A stretch of DNA of 64,000 nt from Aegilops tauschii subsp. strangulata (GCF_002575655.3 NC_053039.3:379169633-379233632); one strand, 5' to 3'. Shown: positions 44,419 through 56,860, counted from the first letter of the stretch. Numbers and translations: made by a program. The notes: a model not told the origin generated them from the letters alone.

Positions 44419-45225
44419 ATGGCTAGCAGCAGCTGTGAGACTCGAGTGTTCATGAACGTGCCCGAGGGGTTTGTCAAGCTCCTCGTCTCCATCACGAAGC
44501 TCGCGATCGGGCCAGCGGCTCGTCCGGAGTTCACGCTTTACCAGCACAAGCTCAGCGACGACGTGTCTATGCACCAAGCTGTGGTGCAATTCAAGGGAGG
44601 ACGTTCTGCAGCTCGCCACTTCCGTTTTGTGGGAAGAGCCATGCCTACGGAGAGGCATGCCATGCAGATGGCTGCCCGTGAGGTGATAGCTCGTCTTCGG
44701 GACATCCTTCCTACGATGAAGACTCGTCGCTACCGCTACCTCCCATGCCATGTGCCGTACACCAGTCACTATGCATTCGCCTGCCATCGGGGAGAACGAG
44801 ATGAAGCCATCGAGATGGTTGTGGAGTATCTCAAGGCTCTGGAGGAGTCTTTCGACAACCTCGTGGACGATCTTGTGGCTGCCCGCATGGACTTAGTCCG
44901 GGGCGTTCCTGCCTGTAGGAAGGAGCTTCTTCACACAGCACCGCCTCTGACATTCGTCTCGTCTTCAGCCTCTTATGCACCGGCCGTTTTAGCCACTGCT
45001 CGCCGTCTGCCTACCACTGAGGAGTTCGACAGAGTCATCGCTCCTATTCCAGTCAGAGCTGCACTGCCTGCCGCACCCGCACTACTACCAGTCGCCCCCG
45101 CGCCATCACCGCAGCGCAGCGTTACGCGCCAGGAGCCAGCTAGAAAGGAGGTGGAGGTTGATTCTCCTGGACCGCTGAGCCTTGCCCTCGGCAAAGGGAA
45201 GGAAATCTTCACCATCTCCGACTGA
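44419..45225 (+). CDS. Extra ORF before gag in element A, possible dsRNA-binding-like fold
   Basis: An intact 268-codon ORF begins at the first ATG 150 nt after the PBS, in the same direction as gag and 320 nt upstream of it. Tekay elements normally have nothing here. Residues 36-95 (PEFTLYQHKL, HQAVVQFKG, RFVGRAMPTERHAMQMAAR) follow an order of strands plus a helix ending in AA..VIARL that looks like a double-stranded-RNA-binding domain; this is by eye only. A helical middle (residues 130-170) and a Pro/Ala-rich tail ending GKGKEIFTISD follow. It may be translated instead of, or before, gag. Captured host gene or accessory protein; unknown. Confidence 0.6.
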   Translation: MASSSCETRVFMNVPEGFVKLLVSITKLAIGPAARPEFTLYQHKLSDDVSMHQAVVQFKGGRSAARHFRFVGRAMPTERHAMQMAAREVIARLRDILPTMKTRRYRYLPCHVPYTSHYAFACHRGERDEAIEMVVEYLKALEESFDNLVDDLVAARMDLVRGVPACRKELLHTAPPLTFVSSSASYAPAVLATARRLPTTEEFDRVIAPIPVRAALPAAPALLPVAPAPSPQRSVTRQEPARKEVEVDSPGPLSLALGKGKEIFTISD

Positions 45226-45545
45226 GAGCGCCGAGTAGCCGCGCGTTACGTCTGCTTGTATGTTGTGTTTGCTCTGTACGCTAGTTTGTATTGGTGTGTT
45301 TGCTGCTTTCTGGAGGAGTACGCTAGTCTAAATAACATGTCAGGATGTGTACGCGCATCCTGAGTGCTGTATCGTGTGTTTGCTTTTCGCGTGTAAGATA
45401 TATGCTAAGCAGTTCTTCTCCGTGCAAAATCGTTTATGTTTTCTTGAAAATCTTGAGATCTTTAAATTGTTGCCTTTGCAAGATTTTCCTTGTACTGCAC
45501 AGTTCTTCTCATGGGTTTTGCAACATAATACCCCATACTGGATAG

Positions 45546-48500
45546 ATGTCTCGCTCGTGGACTCGCTCCATGCCCAATCAGCCAGAAGAAGTTTATGGGA
45601 CACAGACTAGCAACAACTTCACCCAGGGACAGTCCAGTCAACAAGACAGCGAAGCAGCCTTGTCTCAAGTATGCCGTCTCTTCGAACAAAGCCAGCAACA
45701 GCACCAAGAGATGATGAATCACGTCATCAATATGGGAAACCACCATGAACCCTATCAACCTCATTCCCAGTTATCTGAGTTACAGAAGACTCGCCCTTCA
45801 ACTTTTGCTCACACTGATAGGCCGCTGGAAGCCGATGACTGGCTTCGTGATATCGAAAGGAAGCTGATTATTGCTCAGTGTTCAGATCATGAGAAGGTGC
45901 TTTATGCACCACACTACCTTACTGGAGCAGCTGCAGCATGGTGGCAAAACTTCCTACACATGCATCCCAGTGAACACAACATCACCTGGGAAGAATTCAA
46001 GGAAGGCTTTCGTGGGGCACACATCCCCAGGAGCATCATAAAAATCAAGAGGAGAGAATTTGATGACCTGAAGCAGAGAGGCATGTCAGTGACAGAGTAC
46101 AATGGTCAGTTTACCCAGCTATCCCGTTATGCCTACAATGAGCACATGACAGAAAACAAGAAGATGGAAAAATTCCTGGACGGCCTGGCACCAGCGCTAA
46201 AATGCCAACTGGTTGTACACACTTTCCCGGGTTTTAAAACTCTGGTTGACAAGGCCATTACCTTGGAGAATGAGCGCCGTAGTCTGGAAGATCTCCGTAA
46301 GCGAAAGAGGGACAAGACGACTCTTGCTCGCAACAACCGAAGCAAGACTGAGGTTCGAAGGACAGAAGCAAGGAGATCCACGACTACTGATCCAAGGCCC
46401 GTCAGACAGTTTCATGCCAGAGACAAGGAGTACCCGTACCGTCCAGGGGTCACCTGCTATGCTTGTGGTGAAGAAGGGCACTATGCTAAACAATGCCCAA
46501 AGCCGAGGAACTCGGCCCCCAAGCCGAACAATGGTGGAAACAATCCAGCTCCCAAGCGCAACAATTTCAATCCCAACAACAACCACAAGAAGGGTCACCT
46601 GAACCATGTGACCAGGGAAGAAGCGCAGAATGCCCCAGACATCGTGCTCGGTACGTTCCCTGTCAACACAGTACCCGCCACGGTTTTGTTTGACTCTGGA
46701 GCTTCCCATTCGTTCGTTTCAAAGAGTTTTGTTTTGCAACATGGTTTTCCGATACTTCCCTTGGAAAAATCTATGATCATCAAGTCCCCCGGAAATAAGC
46801 AAATCGCTCAGACTTACTGCCAAGGAGTAATCATTGAGTTCGAAGGACTACAGTTCCAAGCAAATCTCATCGTGTTGGAAAATAAAGGACTGGATGTCAT
46901 TTTAGGGATGGACTGGTTAACTACCAACAAAGGATTCATTGACTGTTTCAATCGGACCGTGATTCTCACTCATCATCACGGCAAGACTATAAAGGTTACA
47001 GCTCAAGAAAGGCCACGGTCACAGCAACCAAAATTGAACAAAATGGACATTTCGGAATTGAGAAAAGTTCCAGTGGTGTGCGAGTTCCCAGACGTATTTC
47101 CTGAAGAACTACCAGGCATGCCACCAGACCGAGAGATAGAGTTCAGCATCGAACTAGCACCTGGCACCGCTCCCATCTATAAGAAGCCTTATAGAATGGC
47201 ACCCTCAGAATTGGTGGAGTTGAAGAAGCAGATAAAGGAATTATTGGGCAAAGGATTTATTCGAGCCAGCTCCTCACCATGGGGTTCGCCAGTGTTGTTC
47301 GCCAAGAAAAAGGATGGGACACTGAGACTGTGTATAGACTATCGAGCCCTCAATATGGTCACCATCAAAAACAAATATCCGATGCCACGGATAAATGATT
47401 TGTTTGACCAGCTCGCACAAGCCAAGGTGTTCTCAAAGATTGATTTGAGGTCGGGATATCATCAACTGAAAGTACGGACAGAAGATATCCCTAAAACAGC
47501 ATTCACCTCCAGATACGGATTATATGAATTCACAGTGATGCCTTTTGGTCTAACAAACGCCCCCGCATATTTCGTCCACCTCATGAACAAAGTGTTCATG
47601 AAATTCATGGACAAATTTGTTGTGGTGTTCATTGACGATATTCTGGTTTACTCAAGGACACCGGAAGAGCATGCTGAGCATCTCAGAATTGTTTTGGGAG
47701 AATTGAGGAAGCATCAGTTATATGCCAAATTTAGCAAGTGTGAATTTTGGCTAAGACAAGTTGGTTTCCTAGGCCATATATTGAACCAAGAAGGCGTGGC
47801 CGTAGACCCAGAGAAAGTCAAAGCCATACTTGACTGTAAGCCACCCGCCAACGTTACAGATGTGCGGAGTTTCCTGGGAATGGCCGGATATTACAGAAGA
47901 TTTATTGAAGGATTCTCCACTGTGGCAAAACCAATAACCCAGTTGCTCAAGAAGGACAAGAAATTTGTATGGACGGAAGCATGCGAGAAAAGCTTCCAAG
48001 AGCTTAAGAAGAAGCTAACAACCGCACCAGTATTAACCGTGCCGGACATACACAAGAGTTTTGAAGTATATTGTGACGCGTCCCGAAAAGGCCTCGGATG
48101 TGTACTAATGCAAGATGGCAACGTTGTCGCGTATGCCTCCAGGCAGCTGCGAAAACATGAGGAAAATTACCCAACACATGACTTGGAGCTAGCAGCAGTC
48201 ATTCATGCACTCAAGGAGTGGAGGCACTTTCTGTTGGGAAATCGCTGTGAAATATATACGGACCATAAGAGCCTCAAATATATTTTCACACAGCCAGAGC
48301 TAAATTTACGCCAACGACACTGGTTGGAATTGGTCAAGGACTATGATGTCGGCATCCATTACCATCCAGGGAAAGCAAATGTAGTGGCCGATGCCCTTAG
48401 TCGAAACCCCAGCCCGGACAACGACGGTCCGCAAAACTTGAGGCCTGAGTTTCAGCAAGAGTTCTCTAGGCTCAACATGATGTTAGTCTCTGAGGGCACC

Positions 48501-48554
48501 GTATCAAATCTGGAGATACAACCCACCCTAGTGGAACAAATTAAGAAAGCTTAA
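45546..48554 (+). pseudogene. gag-pol: gag-pol of element A up to RNase H, closed by one nonsense codon
   Basis: 1002 codons from [12 protein letters not shown]. Gag core ([39 protein letters not shown]), zinc knuckle [14 protein letters not shown] near residue 302, protease [13 protein letters not shown] near 380, RT with DLRSGYHQL and FIDDILVYS near 694, RNase [18 protein letters not shown] near 840 with LSRNP at its end. TAA at 48552-48554 interrupts IKKA-stop-QGHPSIEG. The frame continues unchanged after it, so a single C-to-T change (CAA to TAA) explains it. Confidence 0.92.
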
Positions 48555-49988
48555 CAGGGACATCCCAGCATCGAAGGTATAAAGGAGAAAATGAACCTTG
48601 GTAAGGCTTCAGAGTTCGTCACAGACAGTGAAGGAATATTATGGTACGGAGACAGACTTTGCGTACCTAACACTGAGGAACTCAAGCGACAAATCTTAAC
48701 CGAAAGCCACACCGCTCCATACTCAATCCATCCTGGAGGTACCAAAATGTACAAGGACATTCAGGAAAGATTTTGGTGGCACGGTATGAAAAGGGATATA
48801 GCCGCATCTATTGCTTGTTGCGATTCATGTCAGCGCATCAAGGCCGAGCATCAAAAGCCAGCAGGGCTACTCCAGCCAAACAGGATACCGGAGTGGAAAT
48901 GGGATGAAATAGGAATGGATTTCATCGTCGGACTACCCCGATCACAACGCGGAAATGACGCCATATGGGTCATCACAGACCGACTAACCAAGGTTGCTCA
49001 TTTCATTTCCGTGAAGACTACCTACTCCACACAGAGACTGGCCAAACTTTATCTCTCCCGTATAGTTTGTTTGCATGGAGTCCCAAAGACTATAATATCC
49101 GGCCGAAGCACACAATTTGTCTCCAAATTTTGGGATCACCTACAACAAGCTCTGGGCACGCAGCTAACTTTCAGTATAGCATACCACCCTCAGACAGATG
49201 GACAAACGGAACGAGTAAACCAAATCCTAGAAGATATGCTGAGAGCCTGTGTGCTCACCTATGGATCCAGTTGGGAAGAGAGTTTGCCGTATGCCGAGTT
49301 TGCTTACAACAACAGTTACCAAGCCAGCTTGCAAATGGCACCCTTTGAAGCATTGTACGGACGGAGGTGTCGTACCCCACTAAATTGGTCAGAAACAGGT
49401 GACAGTCGTATCTTCGGCCCAGACATGCTTAAAGAGGCCGAGGAGAAAGTTAAGCAGATCAGGGACAGACTCAAGACAGCACAGAGCCGACAAAAGAGCT
49501 ACTACGATCAAAAACATCGTGAGGTCAGCTTTGAACCCGGTGATGCCGTGTACCTACAAGTATCTCCTATGAGGGGTCTGCAACGGTTCAAAATTAAGGG
49601 GAAGCTAGCCCCGAGATTTATTGGACCATTCCGTGTAGTCGCACGAAGAGGCACAGTAGCCTACAAACTAGACCTACCCAAGGAGCTGTCAGACGTCCAT
49701 GACGTATTCCACGTCTCACAATTGAGAAAATGTGTGAGTAATCCGGAGAAGCATGTATCTCATGAGAGCATTGATGTGCAACCAGACCTCACCTACAGAG
49801 AGAGGCCAGTAAAGATTTTGGAAGAGTCTGAAAGGAGGACCCGTCAGAAAACAACAAAAAATTTCAGGGTTCAGTGGAGCAACCACACTGAGGATGAAGC
49901 TACATGGGAAAGGGAAGATTTCCTTCAAGCAGAATATCCATACCTATTTGAGGACCAGCTAAAATCTCGAGTACGAGATTTTTCCTAA
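48555..49988 (+). pseudogene. pol: Integrase with chromodomain of element A
   Basis: Same frame as gag-pol. Zinc domain HTAPYSIHPGGTKMY...CCDSCQ, then the DDE core: GMDFIVGLPRSQRGNDA, then ISGRSTQF where family members have SDRGTQF, then PQTDGQTERVNQ. The second catalytic Asp is therefore Gly (codon GGC at 49101-49103), which should abolish activity. GKLAPRFIGPF and a C-terminal chromodomain (KILEESERRTRQKTTKNF, VQWSNHTEDEATWERE) end the protein. Chromodomains of Tekay elements are thought to guide insertion to heterochromatin. Natural stop TAA at 49986-49988. Confidence 0.92.
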
Positions 49989-50000
49989 GGGGGTAGGTGT
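49988..50000 (+). promoter_or_regulatory. Polypurine tract of element A
   Basis: AGGGGGTAGGTGT directly before the 3' LTR, overlapping the pol stop codon by one base. Confidence 0.85.
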
Positions 50001-53000
50001 TGTGGCACCCAAGTTTTTATCTGGATTTTTCAAAAGATTTTATTTGACTTGAGGGAGGTGATTTAAATTTTTCTTCAAAAGAACTCTCCCTTTCAAAATA
50101 TTTTTTTATGGCAAGAGTTTTATTTGGATTCACCCAAGACTTGTTTTGATCTTGGAGGTTCTTGATTTTTATTGGGACTCAAACCAAAATGTTTTTCTTT
50201 TGGAAAAATGCCTTTGGAAAATTTCTTTGAAAATACTCTATAGCTTTTGGAATGATCATTTACCACTTTCAACAATTCCCTCTTGACATGGCCTTAGTGC
50301 AAATCCACTCTCCTAACCCTTCCCTCACCTTTGGATCATGATTTACTTCAAATCCAGCAAGTTGGACCTCTCCATAAAATTATTTTTCCATTTAAATCTT
50401 ATCAAAACAATTTCTGTCTCCTATTCTAGCCCTTGGAGATTTACAAAGGAGCTACCATTTTTGTCTTGATTTTTGCCCCCAAACCTTTTTCCCTTCCTAG
50501 TCCTTTGAACCCTCAACCAAGACCCATGAAGATCCACTGGTCTTCAGTTCAAATTTTTCAAACTACACTTGCTGTAAGTTTGGACCAGATTTGTCAAATT
50601 TGGTGAAATTCATTCAAATCTTTCTCCAAAAATTCTGAGTAAAATCAGGCAGCCTCTGGGTGCATTGAGTGGTCACCTCACCAAGTCCCAGCCCCAGGAA
50701 AATTTTTCTGCTTGCCAAATCATTCTGTCGAACACCTGCAGGGCATTGTCAAAATCAAGTTCAGTCAAGTTCAGTTAACAGTGGCTGAACCACTGTCGTT
50801 TTCTTCAGTGTTCGATCTCAATCTCGCTAGTGCCCCGATGTCGCCTTGCTCCCCGTCCTCTCCCCCTTGTTCCTGCGCCACACGATCCCCTGGAGCCTTG
50901 CGGACGTCGGCGACGAGCAGGAGGAGGTGCGCCGCCCCGTGACCGACGCCAGCGGCGGCTTTGCGGCCGCCAGAGAGAGGCGCGGCGCAGACGGCGCCAC
51001 CCAGCGCCGCCCAAGCCAGCGGAGCTCGCCGCATGGCCTTCCACTCCCCAGAACGCGCTGCCACTCTCGTCGTGAACCGCAGGGCGCGGAGCGCGCTCTC
51101 TGCCGCCGTCGTGCCCGTGCGGCCACCCCACCGTTGACCGGCGCCATTACGCCAAGACCAACCCAGTTTAGCAGTGGAACGGCACCAGTAAACCTCCCTG
51201 ATGCTGCCCGGCCACACAAACCCCCTGCTCAACCAGTGCCTCGCCGTAATCGCTCGCCGGAGCAACCCCGTTCACGGCCACCCCCTCGATCCGCCTATAA
51301 ATAGAGGCCCCGAGCTTCAACTCGAACCCCCACCACCTCTACACTCCACCTAGACCGCGCCAAGCCACTGGAAGAGCCCCGGGGGAGCCTTCTTCCCCAG
51401 CTCCGGCCGCCGCGACCCGCCACGGGATCCAGCTCGATTCGCTCCCGTGCGTGCACCTCTGCCTCCCATTTCTTGCCAGTAGCTCTCTAGTGCATCCCTC
51501 CTTCTGACCCGCGCTTCAATTCGAGGTTTGCAGCTCACCACCGGAGTTCCCCACCATCACCCGAGCCGCCGTCCGCCGGAGAAAGTGTCGCCGTCGACGT
51601 GGTGCTCTCCGTCGGTCGAGTCCACCAACCACCTACGCGGAAGGACTCGCTGAAGCTCTTGGTACCCTCCAATCTCCCTGACTCGCCGTGGTTCGACGCC
51701 GGCGTCCACCGCAGTCTTCGGGCGCCGGCGAGCTTTTTAAACCTGACATGTGGGACCCCCTGTCAGCCTCTCTTCTGTTTCCCCTCGTGAAACGTTTTCT
51801 GTTGGCGCCTTCGGGAAAAATATGTTTTCCCTTTTGAGCTGGCGTGCTTCTTTCCGAAGCGTTTTCTGTTTTCTCAGTTTAAACCCTGGAACTTTTCTAT
51901 TTCATTACAGATGAGTCCCTGGACAGAAACCTTTATAACTTTTTAATAAAAAGTGATTTTTGAGTGATTCTTTTTCTGACAGTCTTAAGATTTTGTCTAG
52001 TTTTTTATGGGATTTATTTGGAAAAAAATTGGAGAAGGTTTTATGCACGCGTTGGTTTTCACGTTAGTGCCCGTTTCCGTTATGCCGTAGGTTCCGGAAG
52101 AGGTGACGGAGCCGCGAACTTCGCCGAGCTAGACTCCGACTTCTCCGAACCAGGCAAGCATGTTTGAACCTTTGATATGATAGGTGTTTTGCATGTTTGC
52201 GTGAGAGGTTGTGCGTGGCATATGAGTATCGGTGAGTACCTCGTTGCTTGTGAGGCAACTACCCGCGTGTTCCAAAGTTGCGATGATCTCTGGTGAGAGA
52301 TGGCCTAATCATGTGGTGACATGAAGGGCAGCAAGGTGGTACTGTTGTAGCATACTAGCCTTGCGTCATCCGACAAATTCCGACGTTAACGCGGACGGAG
52401 TCACGTTATCGTTCTTTTCCCTTCCGTGCTACCACATGTTTCTTTGCCAGGATACGGTTTAGTAAGTTGGTAACCTCTTTCCGTGTACACACCAAACAGA
52501 GGGGCCGGGATGATGGTTCCATGGCCCTGGATTAAAGCCAGTCATCCGGTCAGGGGGCATGGGTGTTTCCGGTTGGGACCGAGAGGGGGGGCACCCCCTT
52601 AGAGCGCGCGTATAGAAATTTGATCCCATGCTACGCGAGGTTGTAGCCTCCCCGTCTCAAGGTTTTTCTTGAACGTTGCCGAGGGTGATCCCTGGCTTCG
52701 GAATGTTGAATGGGTGTGTACTGGTTAGACGTGTTTCTTCCAAAACACCGTAAACGGAACTAGTCCCCGTGACTACTGAAATCCGTTGGCTGTGGTTAAG
52801 TACAAACTCTGCAGAGTCAAATCATTCCAAGTCATCGTATCCATGATCAAGTAGGGTGATCAGTATATCCTTATCTATCCTCGTGGAAATTTATCCCCGG
52901 TGAACAAGCTCAGGTGGTAACCCAGTTTAATTGTTATTCCTGCGGATGGACTAACCTCATATTTGTTTCGTACTTGTAATAATTTATGTTCTCAAGCTAC

Positions 53001-54123
53001 TGAATTATTGAGCTACAATATAAGCCCTTTATGTGATGTCGCTCAGACGTCCGACTGTGGCATGTTTGCCTTTTACTTTCAATATAAGCCCTTTATGTGA
53101 TGTCGCTCAGACGTCCGACTGTGGCATGTTTGCCTTTTACTTTCAATATAAGCCCTTTATGTGATGTCGCTCAGACGTCCGACTGTGGCATGTTTGTCTT
53201 TTATTTCTGTCATAAGCCCTTTATGTGGTGTCACCCCGACGCCCGACTGCGGCATTATTATTCTTGCAGTTTCCTCTTGAGGAGTCATTCAGACCCTCGT
53301 TTGGCACCAGTATTACTATTCTTGCAGTTTCCTCTCGAGGAGTCATTCAGACCCTCGTTTGGCACCAGTATTACTATTCTTGCAGTTTCCTCTCGAGGAA
53401 TCATTCAGACCCTCGTTTGGCACCAGTATTACTATTCTTGCAGTTTCCTCTCGAGGAGTCATTCAGACCCTCGTTTGCACCCAGTATTTATTTTGGGATT
53501 TCGAGAGGACTACCGCCCGACTTCTCTGCTATTATTTCCCATGCATTATTATCTCTCTGTCTGAACGCACCGGTTAATCTGTTCTTATGCTTCATGTTTA
53601 CATTTGTTATATCTTATGTCCGAACTGTCTTGCGAGTACTTTCATAGTACTCACCTGGCTTGTTGATTAGGCCAGATGTTGACGAAGGCGATCTCTTGGA
53701 TGAAGAGTTTGATAGCGAGTCCGACGCCTAGAGGAATCCCAGTCAGTCTTGTGCGATCCCGAATATTGGTCACTTGTATTATATACGCTTCCGCCACCCG
53801 CAATAAGTCTCCTCGAGCCTCACTCCGACGCTCGAAGAGCTGTAGTCTTCAGGAGTCATATCACCCGCTTCGCGGTGATATTTCCACCATCGTTATTATC
53901 GTGAGTTAGTATATGCCACCCTATCCGCCGTTATGTTTTATCGGCATTCATGTAATAAATTGTTGGGCAGTCCCCGCTCAACCTTGTATTATATTCAGTA
54001 CTCCTAGTATTTCTCTTCTGTGACCAAGATATTGTCTACCAGTGAGAAGGAATTCTTCTTTACTGGTCCGTAAAAGGGATTGGTCTCTCAATAATTATTT
54101 TTATTGAAAAATCGGTCGTGACA
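50001..54123 (+). repeat. 3' LTR of element A
   Basis: Complete, 4123 bp, TGTGGCACCC...GGTCGTGACA. TATA box 51296-51303, tandem arrays 53017-53482, AATAAA 53954-53959, followed by TSD ataag (54124-54128). Confidence 0.92.
52091..53731 (+). CDS. Putative spliced acidic peptide in the 3' LTR of A
   Basis: First block 52091-52153 is identical to that of the 5' LTR. Second block 53676-53731 has one change, Lys to Glu in VDEGDLLDEE. Donor ACCAG|GCAAG and acceptor GGCCAG are kept and the frame is intact. The substitution keeps the acidic character. Confidence 0.45.
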
Positions 54124-54128
54124 ATAAG

Positions 54129-54960
54129 GCGTCGTCTCAACGGATTTTTATGGTGCCCTATTTAACGTGAATGCAGCCGTCTCTAATGCATAACCCCAAA
54201 ACGATAGTGGTAAATTGGTAAGATACATCATAGATTGCACTATATCCAATAAAGTACGGTTATGACGTTCGGACACACCATTACACTGTGGTGTTCCAGG
54301 TGGCGTGAGTAGTGAAACTATTTCACATTGTTTTAACTGAAGGCCAAACTCGTAACTCAAATATTTTACCTCTGCGATCATATCGTAGAAACTTTTATTT
54401 TCTTGTTACGATGATTCTCCACTTCACTCTGAAATTCTTTGAACTTTTCAAATGTTTCAGACTTTGTGTTTCATCAAGTAGATATACCCATATCTGCTCA
54501 AATCATCTGTGAAGGTCAGAAAATAATGATACCTGCTACGAGCCTCAATATTCATCGGACCACATACATCTGTATGTATGATTTCCAACAAATCTGTTGC
54601 TCTCTCCATAGTTCCGGAGAACGGCGTTTCAGTCATCTTGCCCATGAGGCACGGTTCGCAAGCATCAAGTGATTCATAATCAAGTGATTCCAAAATCCCA
54701 TCAGTATGGAGTTTCTTCATGCGCTTTACACCAATATGACCTAAACGGCAGTACCACAAATAAGTTGCACTGTCATTATTAACTTTGCATCTTTTGGCTT
54801 CAATATTATGAATATGTGTATCACTACGATCGAGATCCAACAAACCATATTTCGTTGGTGTGTATGACCATAAAGGTTTTATTCATGTAAACAGAACAAC
54901 AATTGTTCTCTAACTTCAATGAATAACCGTATTGCAATAAACATGATCAAATCATATTCA
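54129..54960 (-). pseudogene. pol: GAG-pre-integrase and integrase core of element D
   Basis: On the - strand: LWYCRLGHIGVKRMKKL with CEPCLMGKM (zinc-binding part), then TDVCGPMNIEARSRYHYFLTF and DDLSRYGYIYLM, then after a frameshift LLTPPGTPQCNGVSERHNRT with the last catalytic Glu. The frame is broken near 54390-54450. The insertion of A at 54128/29499 separates this from the integrase end at 29471. Confidence 0.85.
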
Positions 54961-55083
54961 TGCTCAACGCAAACACCAAATAACACTCATTTAGTTACAA
55001 CACTAATCCCGAAAGCACAGGGAGTGTGCGATGATGATCATATCAATCTTGGAACTACTTCCAACACACATCGTCACCTCGCC

Positions 55084-55367
55084 TTTTACTAGTCTCTGTT
55101 TATTCTGCAACTCCCGTTTTCGAGTTACTACTCTTTAGCAACTGAACCAGTATCAATTACCGAGGGGTTGCTATAAACACTAGTAAAGTACACATCAATA
55201 ATCTGTATATCAAATATACCTTTGTTCACTTTTACTAGTCTCTGTTTATTCTGCAACTCTCGTTTCGAGTTACTACTCTTAGCAACTGAACCAGTATCAA
55301 TTACCGAGGGGTTGCTATAAACACTAGTAAAGTACACATCAATAATCTGTATATCAAATATACCTTT
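55084..55367 (-). pseudogene. pol: Protease active-site region of element D, duplicated in tandem
   Basis: About 146 bp is present twice (55084-55229 and 55230-55367). Each copy encodes the Copia protease active site in the form SVIDTGSVAK followed by NSKRELQNKQRL. Small indels differ between copies, and 146 is not a multiple of three. Solo LTR H2 lies at the edge of the second copy. Confidence 0.8.
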
Positions 55368-56024
55368 TGTCGGGGATATACCCCGCGGTATGACCCGGCC
55401 GGAAGTATGACCCGGCCGGACTTGGCGCTTCACCGTGACCCGCCGGAGGACTGGCGACTCACGAGTCTGGCGGCTCACTGTCAGACGATTCACGAGCCTG
55501 ACGACTCACGGATGACCCCGACGATGGGTCAGATAGAAGACTAGGCCCAAGGCCCAGAAGGCCGGCTCACCTTTATGATGGGCCGGCTTAAGAAGAAAGG
55601 GATGACGAATATTTCCTCTACGAGGAAGCAAGACCCGGACTTGTAATTAACTTGTAAGAGAAGATAGACTAGTCCTAGTCCTACTAGGACTCCACATGTA
55701 ACCCGCCCCTCTAACTTATATAAGGAGGGGCAGGGCACCCCAAAGAGGGACGAGCAACAAGAAACAATCTCTAGGGCTAGACACAAAGAGCCGGCTTACC
55801 GGCAACTCTCTCATAAGCATAATGAGACCTAGCCACAAACAGCATGTAGGGTTATTACCGGATGATCTTTCCCGGGGCCCGAAGCTGTCTAAACCTTTGT
55901 CTTGTGCGTTGATCCGCCCTGCGTCTCTCATCCCAATCAACCCCTCTCAAGCTACTACATGGATGCGTTGGCCTCACGACTAAGTCCTTACACCTAGGAC
56001 ATCTGACGTGTTAATTCCACGACA
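55368..56024 (+). repeat. Solo LTR H2, TSD ccttt
   Basis: 657 bp from TGTCGGGGATAT to TTCCACGACA, flanked by ccttt at 55363-55367 and 56025-56029. It contains a TATA-like ATATAAGGAGG near 55717 and no PBS or internal domain. Orientation + from the TATA box. TGTC/GACA ends suggest a Gypsy (Tat-like) LTR; family not recognised. Confidence 0.85.
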
Positions 56025-56029
56025 CCTTT

Positions 56030-56860
56030 GTTCACTTTGCCATCCTTCTTATCCACCAAATAGTTGGGGTAGTTCCGCTTCCAGTAACCAGTCCCTTTGC
56101 AGTAGAAGCACTTAGTCTCAGGCTTAGGACCAGACTTAGGCTTCTTCACTTGAGCAGCAACTTGCTTGCCGTTCTTTTTGAAGTTCCCCTTCTTCCCTTT
56201 GCCCTTTTCTTGAAACTAGTGGTCTCATCAACCATCAACACTTGAAGTGGTCTCGTCAACCATCAACACTTGATGTTTTTCTTGATTTCTACCTTCGTCG
56301 ATTTCAGCATCACGAAGAGCTCGGGAATTACTTTCGTCATCCCTTGCATACCATAGTTCATCACGAAGTTCTACTAACTTGGTGATGGTGACTAGAGAAT
56401 TCTGTCAATCACTATTTTATCTGGAAGATAAACTCCCACTTGATTCAAGCGATTGTAGTACCCAGACAATCTGAGCACATGCTCAGTAGTTGAGCGATTC
56501 TCCTCCATCCTTTTGCTATAGAACTTGTTGGAGATTTCATATCTCTCAACTCGGGTATTTGCTTGAAATATTAACTTCAACTCCTGGAACATCTCATATG
56601 GTCCATGACGTTCAAAACGTCTTTGAAGTCCCGATTCTAAGCCGTTAAGCATGGTGCACTAAACTATCAAGTAGTCATCATATTGAGCTAGCCAAACGTT
56701 CATAACGTCTGCATCTGCTCCTGCAATAGGTCTGTCACCTAGCGGTGCATCAAGGACATAATTTTCTGTGCAGCAATGAGGATAATCCTCAGATCACGGA
56801 TCCAATCCGCATCTTTGCTACTAACATCTTTCAACATAATTTTTCTCTAGGAACATATCA
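56030..56860 (-). pseudogene. gag: gag of element D
   Basis: On the - strand the N-terminal part begins near 56836 (MLKDVSSKDADWIRDLR), then LQRRFERHGPYEMFQELKL, YEISNKFYSKRMEE and VLRLSGYYNRL, typical of Angela/BARE gag. The zinc knuckle near 56100 reads CFYC-K-GTGYWKRNYP, with Tyr in place of both the His and the last Cys, so it cannot bind zinc. Several stops interrupt the frame. Confidence 0.82.

Larger units (their letters stand above)
29504..54123 (+). mobile_element. Element A: Tekay-type chromovirus, nearly intact coding region
   Basis: Bounded by TSD ataag. The 3' LTR is 4123 bp (50001-54123). The 5' side consists of LTR bases 1-1335 (29504-30838), then truncated element B (30839-40268), then LTR bases 138-4123 again (40269-44253). 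Then come a tRNA-Met PBS, an extra ORF, gag-pol ending in an integrase with a chromodomain, and a PPT. The chromodomain, the long LTRs and the TTGGTATCAGAGCC primer site place it in the Tekay/Del lineage of Ty3/Gypsy. It sits in the integrase region of D. Confidence 0.92.
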
